Positions 43,901 to 58,900 of a stretch of 64,000 bases of DNA are shown here, piece by piece. The DNA comes from Tiliqua scincoides (taxonomy: Eukaryota > Chordata > Lepidosauria > Squamata > Scincidae), in contig NC_089821.1 in assembly GCF_035046505.1 (NCBI RefSeq), forward strand, positions 33,218,348-33,282,347, read 5' to 3'. Position 1 is the first letter of the stretch. Each line of letters opens with the position of its first letter. The notes under the pieces are model-generated. The model saw nothing but the letters and a program-made list of their open reading frames with translations, did not search any database and was not told the DNA's origin. A program made the position numbers and the translations under genes.

Positions 43901-46900
43901 TCCACTGCATAGGGGATTGCAAGGCCACCAAAATGGTCCAGATCCATTGAACATGGAGCTCAACAGTGCTCCAGGACGTAGTTCCCCCCCTTCCCCCCAC
44001 AACAGTAAAAAGAATAAAAACAGGCTTGAGCGGCTAGTACTGAAACATTTTTTTCCCACTGTCATAAAGTTAGGTGGGTCTCGGCAGAGTGTTTTGAAAA
44101 GTGGGTCCCACTGTTAAAAAGTTTGGAAACAACTGTGCTAGGGTATACATTTCACCATATACATCTTTATAACTGATTTTCTGTGAAACTACATAGAAGT
44201 CGCATTTGTTTCAGCATGGGAAAGGCGGTATATAAATTTTTCAAATAAATCAATAAATAAAATGGGAAGTTCTTCAGCTTCAGTGCTCATTATGAGAAGT
44301 CATGTTTTTTTATGGCTGGTAGACAGTTTTAAAAACTATCTCTTTATTTACAGCTGCTGTTACGTTAGCCGTAGATTAAATCAGCTTTCAAGTCATGATC
44401 CATTGTGGAAAAGGCACTGCAAGAAATACTGGCTTTTATCTGAGTAAGTATGGGTAGTAGTATTTGATTTTTCATAAACTTAAATGGTGTCTGGATTACT
44501 CTGTGTCAGTCTAGTACATTTACAACCTTTTCATGGTATATGCTTAATTAAAGATTTCCACAGGCATGTTTAGTATTTTTTCTTTAAAAATTGAAATATA
44601 ATAATGGCAATCTCAAAAACACACCTGAATATCAGCTGAATAATATACCCTCTGTCATCCAAGAATAGTTTTCTGCTAAGCTGTTTAGTGAGAGCATCTT
44701 CATTTGATAGTAGAGTACTTTTTGAGATGCATAATTCCTCTTTGGTAGCCTTTAATTGGACTTGTGTCTAGGCATGTGGACAGATGTGGACAGTTCTTGT
44801 GTTAACCATTTTATGAACTTTTTGCTGAAAAGTAGTATATAAGCAGTTTTAATAATATCCTAAATTGGTCTGCAACACTGCTTCTCATTTTTCCAAAATG
44901 TTGAAATTTGGTGGAATTAGAAAACTTGTGCTTATTTATACTTCTGATTGATACTGTATTGCTACTCCTTTAGTTTGAAGATGGTTTCTAATTTGGTTAG
45001 AAATGTGCAGTTAATGATTATCTTTCTTGTATCTTATGAAATCTTGTTCCATTCCCTCATTCACTTATCTGTCCCTTGTATTATGACTTTTAGGGCGCAA
45101 TCCTAACCCCTTATGTCAGTGCTTTCCAGCACTGGCATAGCTGTGCCAGTGGGGCATGTGCTGCATCCTGTAGTTGGGTGTCACTCACGGAGGCCTCCTC
45201 AAAGTAAGGGAATGTTTTGTTCCCTTACCTCAGAGCTGCATTGCCCTCATGTCAGTGCTGGAAAGCACTGATATAAGGGGTTAGGATTGCGCCCTTAGTT
45301 ATACTGTTGCTAAAACTGATTATTACTAAACTGCCTGACAATCCCTGGACCCCTTATCCTGCAGAATCTCTTTTGAAAAAATTCATTGTGAAACAAAAAG
45401 CTGAAGTTACTGGGATCCCCAGAATGATACAGAATGCAGAGCAACAATGTTCAGGCCTATTCATGTGACCCTTTTGCACCCATGGTGGCTGTAACTTTCA
45501 ATTTTCTTGTGTTAACCTACAGCAGCTTTTCTGCGGATTGATTGTCAGGGCAGTCTTATACATGTCTACTCAGAAATAAGTTTCATTGTGTACTGTGGGA
45601 ATTGCTCTGAGAAAAGTGTGAATAGGATTGCAGCTTGAGTATGTTCTTCACTGATCCCAGCCTGGATGAGCTTTCAGTATTTGAACTGCAGCTACTCAAA
45701 TGGAGCTGAAGGTTTTATGAATAAGCCTCTTGTGAAAATCATGACACCTGAAAAATGACAAGCTACCGTTTTGTGATGGAAGTTCAGATTGCAATACTTG
45801 ATGCTCATTTTAGCACACAGTGTCTGGGTTCAGATATTGCACTGAACCATGTTTTAGACATCGTTTAGTATTAGGATTGCAAGATTTGGCATGTATATTT
45901 CCCCCCCCCCCATTTCCTACAAATGTGAAGAGAGGAATTTTTCTACTTCCATTAGTGTTCAAATCCTGGCTTATTCTAACCACAGTTTGCAAACAACCCA
46001 GAATGTGAGAACAACCTGTGATATGAAACTAAGGTTGCAACCCAAACCAACTTTCCAGCACTGATATAAGGGCAATGCAACTCCAAGGTAAGGGAACAAA
46101 CATTGCCCTACCTACCTTGAGGAGGCCTCCGTGACTGCCCCCCCCCCAACTGCAGGCTGCAGCACATGCCCCACTGGCACAGCTGTGTCAGTGCTGGAAA
46201 GTTGGCTAGGATTGTCATCCTTCAGTCTTGGAAGACTATGGTATCGCGCTCTGAAAAGTGGTTGTGGAACAGAGTGTCCTCTCCTGGGTAAAAGTAGATA
46301 TGGAGGATAGACCCAGCTGCAAAGCCTGGGTAAAGTAGATATGGAGGATAGACTGTTACCCATGCAGCAAATCCCCCCTCTCCACATCGCTGAAATGGTC
46401 CAATGGAAAGGCAGAAGCCAATACGGTTGGTTCCAACGGCGACGCTGGAGTTGCCAGAATGTGACTGTGTTCAGCCGTGAACTGCCTCAGGGACTCCGGC
46501 TCCGGATTTTGCCTTGAGGTTGACTCCTGAAGCCTTTTCCATAACTGGATTTAGCCACAAGGCAGTAGAGGTTTGGGATCAGAGTTTTCCTTCTCTCAGA
46601 TGAGCTGCCTTCCCAGGCTAACGAGTCCCATCTACCCGGTGACTGTTTAGTCGCCTCTTACGACAAGTACAGCCAAACTGAGGGCCTATTCTTATCCCCA
46701 GCCCCCAGGGGACTTAGGATTGCACCCTAAGTAATTCAGTGAATCTGCAGGGTTTAGCTTTAGCTACATTGTACCATAAGTTTTCTAACTTACAGGTGGG
46801 TTTCCTCATTAAAGAAAACTGTCATCTAGAAATTTCACAAAGGGAGATCAGCAGAAGTGGGGGTACTTTAACTGCCAGATAATTGACATATAGCGTGTTC

Positions 46901-49900
46901 TTTATCCATGGATTTGAAACCTGCAGATTTGATCCACTGCGGGTTCTGAACCCATGGCTAGAGGACTCACTGAAGACTTTCTGGACATGTATCCAGGAGG
47001 TTATCTGAGTTGCAGGTAGGTCACGTACAGCCTTCCCACGCCTCAGAATGCCTGCTGGAGCCATCTGGCAGGCCCAATTTTTGTGAAAACCTGCAAAGTG
47101 CCTGCAAAAAGGCTTCCCCATGCTTCAGAAACAGGTTGGACTGCAGATTTCTTTATCCACATTTTTTGCATCTGCAGAAAAGGAACGCCCCTCAGGTGCT
47201 GAGGACTGACCTGTATGTGCAGTGTTCCCTGTAGTGTTCTCTTTGCTTGCTGCACAGTGGGAAGAGGCATCTTCTGGTGACAACTTCATCACAGACTTTT
47301 GTTTCTTTGAGCTCCATGTTGTGCAGCGCTCAGCTTCAGGCTGCACAGCCACACAGCTGCGCAGCTTAGGGAGAACAATGCATATATGATATTCTTGCTA
47401 TTACTTGCTGGTTAAATTGTGTGTGCATGTTTTTTTTTCAGAGCTGAGAAAAGTCGAAGAAACAAGAATTGGAAAGCAATCTTCATAGATGTCTATGCTG
47501 ATTTAGGAAGGTATATTCAGTATTATGCTACGCTTAAAAAAGCCTGGGATGATTTGAAAAGGTATCTGTTACAGCGCTGCCCTCGGATGATTAATTCTTT
47601 GAAAGGTATGGTTTACGTATTGGTCATATTTGATAACTTCAGTTGTTCGTGTATTCTTTTTCTAAGTGTATTGTATGGCAATTTAAGAGTGGGAAATGTC
47701 AGCTAACAACTACCATGTGATGATTAAGTATTGCAAAAGAGGAACAAAAATAATTGACTTTGTGTGCTTGTTTTGTTTATTAAATTGACAGTTCTCTCCC
47801 CAAGAACTTGTTTCGTTCTCTCACATGAAATTGAGTTAATTTGTTAATTTGGCATAATGATCCACAGAGGGAAAAGGAAGAATAAACTTACCTGCTAGGT
47901 TTATGCACCCCAGTATATGTTTTAAACACAAAATGTTAAGCCAGAGTTCCTCAAACTGTGGGTCGGGACCCACTAGGTGGGTCACAAGTGAGTTTCAGGT
48001 GGGTCATGCAGCACCTAGCGTAGCGGCCATTGAAAATACAGAGCTGAAAATACAGGGTATAGAGCTGCTGGGTAGGAAGGTCTTCCAGTGGGAGAGAGCA
48101 TGGTGCTTTGCCCTGAATCTGTGGGATGCTGAAGTGGGGGGAGGCTTAGAGAAGGATCCAAGTCTGTGTTCTGCTTTGACTTCCAAGCCAGAATATTTGA
48201 ATTCCAAGCTATGCAAAATAACAGCATGAGCACACTGTAATGGAACCTTTGGCTGATCGTGGATTTGGTTTGAAACCTAAATTGATTATGCCACTTCTGG
48301 CCATGACATCACTTCCAGGTTAATGACGTTGCTTCCGGTGGGTCATTCTAAAAAGTGAGTCCAGGTGTTTAAATGTTTGAGAACCACTTCATTAAGCCGT
48401 TTGGACAATGTGGGCAACCACTCTTTCTGACATGAGTATTAATACCCATTTTTAAAAAATTAAACTGTGAAGAAACCCTGAGAGAGGACACAATCCTAAA
48501 TATAGTGGTCAGACCTGCTGGCTTCACTGGAGCTTGCTCATGAGTTTAACATTGGGTCTTAAATCATTCAATGTAACATACATTTTTCATGTTCTTTGAA
48601 CATATGTTCTGAACTTTGCAGTCTTTAAATGTTCACAGAGAGTGTACGAGAGGAGGATCTGGATGCTGTGGAAGCACAAATTGGTTGCAAACTCCCTGAT
48701 GATTATCGGTGTTCGTTTCGAATCCATAATGGACAGAAGCTAGTAGTTCCAGGGTGAGAAGTTATTATAAACTATACATGTTATCTAGTGATCTGCTGCA
48801 GTATATTTCATATATTGAACTGTATCGATGAGGATAAATTGTAAATCAGATAACTTTCTGTTCTTTTTTGTTGTTTTTTCTGAAGGCTCATGGGAAGTAT
48901 GGCGCTTTCCAATCACTATCGCTCTGAGGATTTGTTGGACATTGACACAGCAGCCGATGGTTTTCAGCAGCGAATGGGATTGAAACAATGCCTTCCCTTA
49001 ACGTTTTGCATTCACACTGGCTTGAGTCAGTACATGGCTCTGGAGAGCGTGGAGGGTCGAAATAGTTATGAGATCTTCTACCAATGTCCAGTAAGAACAA
49101 CTTGTAAATAGAACCTTTAGACAACACTAATGCTGCTCACCCTCCTCAATAGATGAAATTGATCCTGTATATGGTAGGCACAACTTGACTGTATATGTAG
49201 AGTATTTTAAAAGTCAGTTGTCTTTTGCCTATAAACCCCCTTCTTGTCAGGTCAAAATATCACAGGAATATTAAAATATTCTAACTAGTGAAGGGGAAGG
49301 CATAAGCTTGACATGATAGTAGTGAGTTTAATATAGCAATTATATTATAGACTCAGGGAAATAGAAGAATGGTGTGACTATGGACAGAAAAAGTCACACA
49401 GTAGGGTCTAGAACCAGGAGGGTTTTTGGTGGAAAGGCAGGGTTACTGATAACCCTGAAGGTGGGCTTGGAAAAGCTGGGTCTTGCATGTTGATTTCAAA
49501 TGGCTGTAAATATTTGACTTCAAGTTTCTCATACGTAGTACAACTTAGAGTTCAAGTTGTCTTTGAGCTATTATAATGAAGCCATAATACGTTCTTGAAA
49601 ATATATCAAGGTATAGCAAGAATTATCTCTTTGCTTGTAGCCTTGATAACTGATTTGTAGGTTGTGAAAACTCCTTTGCTGATTTAGAAGTGTTGGCTAA
49701 GGACTTATCTGTTCTATAGCTTACATTTTGAAAGAATAAGTTTGTCAGAGCAGTGAACAAAGTACAGCACCACCTTATTTGTGGTGATAAATGAAATGCC
49801 ACCTTGACTTTTGTGTTCAGCCTTGTTGAACTATCATTTTCAAGCAAGAATGGTGTTTTAACAAGTTGGTACATTACATTGTTTTGTTTTTGTTTCAGTG

Positions 49901-52900
49901 TGAATGTAGTTAAGTTTTATAAAATGTTCTGTTAAAATTCATTTCTAAAAATTTGTGTCCATTCAGTCCACAAATTACCAGTCTACTTACTCACATGTCC
50001 TGATTTTAATAATTTATGTCACACTAAAAGTTTGAGAGGGAAACTCTCTTTGTTTGCAAAATCATCCCTGTTTGCCTGCTAACTAGACTTTCATTTTTCA
50101 TGCATATTATAGTATGCTTCTCCCCACCTATGTAGTACTATAGCTTTAGTTTTTCTCCCTCTATATTCTAATTTTGGAGTTACTTTAAATCCAGAATACT
50201 ACTATTATCAAACTGTCTATGGCAATCAATACAATGAAGTGGTAAATCCCTCATTAAAAGAGTGCTCAGTAATGTTTTAGGCATAATTTTTTAACATTAA
50301 ATACATATCATAAGAGTTTCAGGATATCTTGATTATGTTTCAGGTTAGAACAAACTGACATATAAATGTGCATAGTAGTTTAAATCATGTGCTATTCTGA
50401 TTATAAATGATTTAAATGAAATGAAGCAAAGTTTAGTTTTGTCTCCCGGATGTCCACAAGCTTGAGTTAGGCATGCAAACAAATTTGTTCTCATAGTAGA
50501 TGTAGTTTTGCTCTCTTATTGCTATAGCTATAGAGGCCAGGACTCAAAACATTGTTTGAAATCTTGAAAGAAATTCCGAAGTTTATTCTCTTTGAAATCC
50601 AACTTTCTAGAATACAGGTAACCTTTTCTTTCCTTTTGTTCAAGGATCAAATGGCCCGAAATCCCTCTGCAATTGACATGTTTATTACAGGTAACAGTAC
50701 TGTGCAATTTGTATGGGAAACCTTTTTAGCAAAAACCAGTTGTATTGCAATATCTTAAGCTGACAAGCAGTGCTTTTTTACATATGCCAGATCTGCAGTG
50801 CACACAAGGGCATACTACACATTACAGTGCAGCCATGTGTAATGACATCTCAGTGGCTGCCTCTCTCTTGTGGAAAGAAGGAGATGTCATTTTGAAATGG
50901 AGCTTAGTGCTTCTGTACCAACCTACTTCTCCTGAAATCGACATCCTTTCCATTCCCGCCACTTTATACATACATCTGTTTTTTGCAGTGCATGATTCCA
51001 AATTAGTGTTGCAAGGTAAACGTGGGACCAGAACTCAAGTGAACTAAAAATGTAGTGGGATGGGATAGAATAGGGTTTTTCAGGAGAAAGCACCTGCCAG
51101 AAGAAAGGGCAAGCTCTTTCCCCTGCTCTACTGTCTGCTTTAAAAGCAAAGGAGAAACTGGGGCTTCATAACATGGTGTTCGCAACATAACATGGTGTTT
51201 GCCCCACAAACTACACCATAACTGTGGGTGGAGGGGTGTATTATCTTAGGCTTCTATTATGCTGCAGATAGGAGTTATCCCTAAATCTGTGTACTGTGGA
51301 GCCCCTCCATAGCATTTTTAGGTTTCCTCTATTTAAATTGGTGGTTTGAATGAGCAAGAAGTGATTCATTTGCATTAGATACTGACAACCTGATTTTAAG
51401 GTATAATTGAGCCTCCTAATAGTTGAAAATAGAATGAGACAAGATGGTGGTCCACAAGGTTGTGGGGATCATCAGATTGGGAATTCTTCCACTGCACCCC
51501 ATCCTAGTAATGTGAGACTACTGAACTCCAGGGCTAGATGGGCAGCGTCCTCTTTACCTGGCCCTGTAGCATAGTTGCCTTGCAGAACTGATTGCTGAGG
51601 TTCAGGGCTAAATGAGCAGAACACTCCCACCCTAGCCTGATCCTTAATAGTACACTGGTGGGAAGTGTGGTGTTTTTACTTCTCTCTCCTATGCTGCTGT
51701 ACAGGCAGAAACTGGGGTTAATAAATACACAAGAGGAAGTGTTTTTCCACTGACTCAAATGTATCCTTACCTGCCACAATTAAAGACTCCTTTAAAAGGT
51801 AGTCTCCTTACAAGATTGAAACATCCAGGACAGGTGGGGGAAGTTAGAGTTAAGAGATGCATGTCTTTAGCATGTGACCCAGACACTATTTTCTTCTGTG
51901 CTCTTCTCCCTCTCTCCCTTCCTGTGGGTACTGTAAGGAGGATGCAGCTCAAGGAGGAAAATGTCCTCCAACCTGCAGCATCCCAGTCTTCTCTGTGGGT
52001 GTGTTCTTTAACCCTGCTGTTGCTTAGCTGCCCTCAGTGGTTCATGACTTATTGAATATGATGTGGGCACTCAGTCCCTGCTGGATCTTTTTTATGTCTG
52101 CCCTGGTTTGCAAATACTTTTCTGAGTACCAGGGAAGTCTCTTGAGCGTGTGTAAGACATTTGCTTATCTATGGATGTCCCTATTGAACTGCCCAATTGA
52201 TAAATAATAATAATAATAATACAGGTATTTATATACCGCCTTTCTTGGTCCTCAGATTTCTCCTCAGACTTTATTCAAGGCGGTTTACAAAGGCAGGCTG
52301 ATTAAATCCCCGTAGGGATTTTTACAATTGAAAGAAGGTTCTATCTTTCAAGAACCATAACAGTCCAGATGTTTCACTCTGATCTGGTTTCACATTCTGG
52401 CCTCCATCCTCCCACGCTCAGAGCAGATGGAATAGCTCGGTTCAGCTTGTCAGCTGCTTCAAGGTTGCACAGTGCCGGTGGCCTCAAACTGGCGACCTTG
52501 TGGATGTTATCTTCAGGCAATGGAGGCTCTACCCTCTAGACCAGACCTCCTGCCTTCCTGGTGATAGGCACCAAATTTTTCTACTAGATGCAGAAATTAT
52601 AAGGATGTTTGAAGGTGTTCATTGTATATAACATTTGTTATCAACTAAACCCACCTTGATCTATCTTTGTAAATTCAGTCTCTTTGTGGCATTTAGGTAG
52701 CTCCTATTTGGAATGGTTTGTCTCCTATGTGAACAATGTAGTAACTGGTGGCTATCCTATCATCAGGGACCAGATTTTCAGGTATTAATGTATTTTATCC
52801 ATATTAATTTATTTCATTTGAGGAAATAAAAATGCTCGTAATCCTGCAGAAGCTATGTGTATGAGCGAGACTGTAAAAAATATTTGCACTCCGTTATGTA

Positions 52901-55900
52901 GAAACAATTTAGCACAACCTAAAAGTTATTAGTAGGTGCAAGAGGAAGGTTTTTGTTAAGAAGAGTAAAAGGTGCTTGAGCATTAGTAGCCCTTTTATTT
53001 AGGAGAAATCTATTCAAAGTTTGCATTCTTTTGCTCCAAGGCGGAGTTGCTAACAGTCTTTCTTCTGCAAGACACTGTATATTATATTTACGGTCAGGAA
53101 TTCTCACTGGAATGTAAGAAAACGCTTTGAATGCTCAGAATGAGGTGTTCTCTGCTAGATTAAAAATTATGTCCTGCATCTATGTACATCCTTTTTTACT
53201 TCATTGTGGTGTCGCCCTCTTCAGTTGTGACACAATATTTTTATTTTAAACTGAAAACAGTAATATTCAAGAGAACTAGATATGTTGGCATGCTTCAGTC
53301 TCGGAAGACCATGGTGTCACGCTCTGAATGGTGGTTCTGGAACAGAGTGTCCTCTCCAGTGCGCACAGCCTGGGTAAAGTAGGTATGGAGGTTAGGCAGC
53401 AAATCCCCCCTCTCCACGTCGCTGAAATGGTCCAATGGAAAGGCAGAGGCCAATACGGTTGGTTCCAGCGGCGTCACAGGAGTTGCCAGAACGTGACTGT
53501 GTTCAACCATGAACTGCCTCAGGGACTCCAGCTCCGAATTTTGCCTCAAGGTTGACTCCTGAAGCCTTTTCCATAACTGGATGTAGCCACAAGGCCGTGG
53601 AGGTTTGGGATCAGAGTTTTCCTTCTCTCAGATGAGCTGCCTTCCCAGGCTAACGAGTCCCATCTACCCGGTGGCTGTTTAGTCGCCTCTTACAAGTACA
53701 GCCAAACTGAGGGCCTATTCTTATCCCCAGCCCCCAGGGGAATTCCAAAGATGGGGGACCAGATATACTGTATCTTTATTAACAAATTTCAATCCTCCTT
53801 TCTTCACAGATGTGGCACAAATTGGCTAACAATAACAAAATACATATATACAAATACATATATAACAAAATATGCAAAAAAAAAAATACTATTTTAAATG
53901 GTCAGCTAAGTCACACACTTCCCTGCCTGAAAAGAAAGCAGTCTGATAATGTAATGAAAGATTCACCACTGAATCATTGTTCCCTGCATGTAGCCTGGCT
54001 CGGTGTCTGTTGCATTGATCCAAAGTGATATTTGGAGGTTCTGCAGCAAAGATTCTGAGTCTCTGTTTCTCACTTCATGGAAGCAGTCACCACTGTACTT
54101 GTATAAGACCTTGAGTGAACCTAAAGGGCGCCTGATTTGCCACCATTAAGTTCTAGGCTTAAATGAAGCACGGTGGTTGAAATGATTTCTGAATCAAGCT
54201 TGTGCACGAATATTTAGGGAACATATAATATTACAAACTGCCCCCTCAGCGCCTCGGCACCAACTGAGCTGCCCCTATCCTCTCCTCCTTTATAGGAGGA
54301 TAGGAGACAGGTGCCCTAGAGAGGCGTTGAAGCTCTAGGGCGCCCAACTCATCTCCTCCTATAAAGGAAGGGGGCGGCCCAGTCGGTGCCGAGACGCTGC
54401 CTGAGAGGCAGCTTCCCGCTGCCTTCCAGGAGCGCTCCTGGGCACCCCTGCTCCACCTCTGAGGGCGTCCCTCAGAGGCGGAGCGGAAGCAGTGCACGCC
54501 TTCTCCGATTTCCAAGAGGTTTACAGAGAAAAATGAAATAAATAATGGCTCCCTGTCCCAAAAGGGCTCACAATCTAAAAAGAAGACTACTAGTTGATTT
54601 GTCAAAATAAAAGTTTGGGTTTATTGTGGTGCAATGGGTATGAGGAAATATCCATGAGAACACTTAAGATGAATATTGAAATGTGAATGAATACGCATAA
54701 GCACATCATCTTTGCCAGTATGGCCATACTTTGTCATGTATGGATCTTAGGAAAGTGAAAAAGGAAGGCCTGTTTTAACAGAAGTGTTCATAAAGGATCA
54801 ATACATGTTTTGCAATTCATTAACTGTTTTGTTAATGTTGGCTTCACTATTTATCCCTTCTTATTCAATATTGCAAAATTCCATCTATTTTTTATTCATT
54901 TCTAGATACGTTCACGATAAGGATTGTGTAGCAACAACAGGAGATATTACTGTTTCGGTTTCTACATCTTTTCTCCCTGAACTCAGTTCTGTACATCCAC
55001 CTCACTATTTCTTCACATACAGAATAAGGTAGGAGCATTAAACTAACTGAGGGCGCAATCCTAATGTGCCATTGTGCTAACACAAGTCCCTTGCGCTGGT
55101 CCAGAAGTGTCGCAAAAGTGCCATAAAGCACTTTTACACCACTCAATGGGGAGATGGGCCAGTGCACAGACACAGGGAGAGGGTGAGTTGCATCGTCCGA
55201 GTTCTGCCAATGCAGGGCTCTGGGGAGGGCGGGGAGGAAGCGGGACAGTAGTGTTTTGAGGTGGGTGAGGGCAGGCGGCAGACATTCCCAGAGGCAGGTA
55301 GAAGGCAGGGCGAGGATCCGGCAGTTATGCCAGATCTTAACCCTGTTCCTGGGCAACCTGGGGCTGCTTGGATTTGTGCCACCTTTTGAGGTGATGTAGA
55401 TCCAAGTAGCCCATCGGTGCTGCTGCCGCTTTACCTGGAGTAAGGGGAAGCAATTCCCTTTGCCCTGGGCTGAGCCGCTTTCAACCCCAATCCTTCCTTG
55501 GATACAGCGCAGGCCTGTCAGAAGTATGTAAAATATGTGAAAATATTGAATGTTTTCTGTAAGGTCAGGCTCTAAACTGGCCATTTTTCTACTTATGACT
55601 CTTTCCTGTACCTGTTAGTAGACCTTGTCTCTTTCTCTAAGGGTAAATGTAAGTGGAACTTTGTCCATGTAATAGATGCATGACAGGATCCAAATGTGTT
55701 GCCTTAAGATAGCAATGACTGTGTTAGGACCTTGCATTTCCTTTGTGTTCAGATTATATCATGTTGTAGTGGGAGGGAAATGTGACTTTTGTGTTTCTGC
55801 TAGCATACCAGCTGTTATAAGGAGTATTGTATGCAATATGGTGGTACAACTGTCATGGCCACCTATTAGGTAGAGACTGTGGTGGCACTTAGAGACAGCT

Positions 55901-58900
55901 GCCTCTTGTCAGTTAAAAATTTTATTTCACTGTGTTTTTTATCATGTGTAGGAAGTGTTTGTGTTCATTTTGAAAATAAAAAGTGGTACACACCAGCAAA
56001 TCTTCCCTGTACCCCCATAACAGTTAATCTTTTCCCTTTCTTATATTTTTTTATTTAGTTCATTTGAATTTTGTGTGCTTTCCTTCTCTGACACTACAGC
56101 TAGACTGACTAAAAAAGTATCAAACATGAGTAGTGCCAGCCTCCACAGCAAGGCTTGCATCTTCCTCCAAGTTTCTAAAAGCAGTTATGAACTTTGGATA
56201 GTATTTTTGTCAATTTCATGAAGGGTTTATGGGATGCTTTGCTTAAAAGTGACACAGTAATAAAATTCATTCATTTCATTCATTCATTAGAATTGAGATG
56301 TCCAAAGATGCTCTTCCAGAGAAGGCTTGTCAGCTAGACAGCCGGTACTGGAGAATAACCAATGCCAAAGGTGATGTGGAGGAGGTTCAGGGCCCTGGAG
56401 TAGTAGGTAAGAAATACTTTTTTTTTTTTTTGCAAAATAATGACATTTGGAGCTATGTTGGCATAATGTGTGCATGTACATATAGTTGTGCACTCTGTCA
56501 TATAGTATAATCTCTTTTCACTGCCTGGCATGGATATTGCACAATAAGAACTATGCAGGTCCCAGCATGCAAAATCAAGCTCTACCACAGAGCTATGGCA
56601 GTGAGCAGACTTCTGCTCTTTGACCAAGGCTTTTGTGGAGCCATATTTCTGCTGCAGCCCTCTGTACCTTCCCAAGAATCTGCTTCTGAAGATTGGGGAG
56701 GGTTCTCAGGAATGCTGTGCTTTAATGTTGTGGAATGTGCAGGAGGATTGCAGCTGCGTAGAATCTGTGAGAATTGGGAATCCTCTTCTTTGTGCATGAG
56801 GAAGTGCCTTCTGTTCATACAAACAGCCCTTTGTACCCAACCCACTTCACACCTTGTCACATTTAATTTCATTTTAGTTTGCCATTTCTTGATCTTATGA
56901 TTGTCTTAAACTTCTTGTGCATTGCATATTTCCTGCTCTTATGAGTATGAGCTAAGATCAACCTGCTTTGTGTGTATGTGTGTGTGAAGTGTTGAATATA
57001 AGCAGTTATACCTTGTGCCTGTAAATCCATAACAAGTTGGTGGTGTACAGCAGTAAAGCATGGTAGGGGAAGGTCTTTAGGGAAATGCTGCGAGACAGCA
57101 AAATTACTGCTACTATTTAAGGTGCCGAAGCAACTCTCCTCCTTTTCTCCTCTGAGGAAATGAACGAAGGTTCTTTGGATGAGTGAGTGAGTAACTATTA
57201 AATCAGGTTTTAAAATTGTGGATACAATCAACTAAAATGGAGCACATTCAAGATCAGTTAATTAATTGGTGGAGATTTAAACACATTAAAATTTCCTATT
57301 GAAATCAAGAATGCTTCATTTTGGATAATGCTCTGTATGTGTTTCCAATAATGGAAAGTGGAGAGGTACAGACTGATTTTTGGAGAAGTTGATGCTTCTT
57401 TAAAAGTTATGGACTTTTATCATAGAATCAATCACAGAATCATAGAGTTGGAAGTGTCCTAAAAGGTCAGGTCATCTAGTCCAACCCTGCCTGTAGCAGG
57501 AAATCATCTTAGAGCATCTCCAGCAGGTTGTGCCCTTGCTTGAAGATTTGCAGTGGGGGAGAATCCAGCACCTCCCTTATCAATCTGTTCAAAGACATGA
57601 ACTGCAATCTATGCAAAAATATGAGGAATTGGAGAGCTAACTTGGAACAGTCAGCAGTGACTTATTTATTCCATGTTTTATACCATAGCCATAAATTATA
57701 CAAAAATTAGCACACCTGTGCTGAAAAAGGTCTACAACAAAGATGCGTACTCACAATTTGTAAGAATGGCAATACTTTTGATTTATTCTAAGAATCCTAG
57801 AATTTAAAAAAGTTACAGAAAATAATGAAATGTGGGCTCTCTGCTCTTGAAGCCAGTGACACAGCTTTTAATTGATTCTGTATTTTTTGCTCCAAAGATT
57901 GGTGTTGTCTGCTAATCTTATTGTTACAGGAGAATTTCCAATAATCAGTCCTGGTCGAGTTTATGAATATACCAGCTGTACTACATTTGCTACTACTTCT
58001 GGGTACATGGAAGGATACTATACATTCCATTGCCTCTACTACAAAGACAAATTTTTTAATGTCACCATTCCTAGATTTCATATGGTTTGCCCAACATTCA
58101 AAGTATCCACGGCACGCATGGTAAGTTGCAGGACTGTTTTTTTTAAGGCTTTTATCTCTGATTTTCTAGCAAACATAACTGTAATCGTATCAAAAGCAAA
58201 TAGAGATATGCTTGGTGTATAGTTTGCAGTTTATCCATGCTCTTGAGTATTTCTTTCATACTTTAATACCTGAAAATCTAGCTTGCTTTTCTATATTAAT
58301 CTTGTGTGGATATGAGAACAACTTAAGCATGTGCTATAAGTAATTGTAAATTCTGCTTAATATCTACAATTCAAAAAGTTGAACATTGGGGAAGACTGCT
58401 GTAAAGAAGCATCCAATTCATCCATATTCTTGATGGGTAGTTAGTCTATTGAAGAGCCAGTATTTTGGGTATAATGAATTTTTTCCTCTGTACTGTGTAT
58501 GTAGTGACAAACAGAGAAATTCTGTAAAAATTCTTCTACAGAAGAAATAATTTATCAATTGAAAAGTTTTAGTGGCAACAGTTCTGTGTTTCAGTCCACT
58601 CACTGTCAGCGAGAACACAAAGCCACGAGCAGCAGCTGGCAATGATTCTGTTCTCGCTCAATGATTCTCACTCAAACCGCTCTGAAGGAGGCTTAGGTGT
58701 TTTGCTGCAGGCTGCATCCCCTTCCCACACACATGGTGTGGACTGTACCCCTAATGACACCCCTGTAGTACAGTTTGCTTTCACAGTGTCTACTGGAGGA
58801 ACCAGAGATGTGTCTGTATAATTGGTCTTTTTAACCTTTACTTTGTTCTAAACAGCTACTACAAGAATGTGGTTAAGTGCAGGGCTCGGTGTTAAACAGC

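Noticed and set aside
48004-48233. Open frames inside the hAT element at 47942
   Set aside because: Short, overlapping on both strands and without transposase motifs.
54892-55584. 230-codon minus-strand open frame, the longest in the window
   Set aside because: It overlaps FBXO3 exon 8 antisense and the GC-rich Harbinger-like element at 55051; no domain is recognisable and the element's self-complementarity gives such frames elsewhere.
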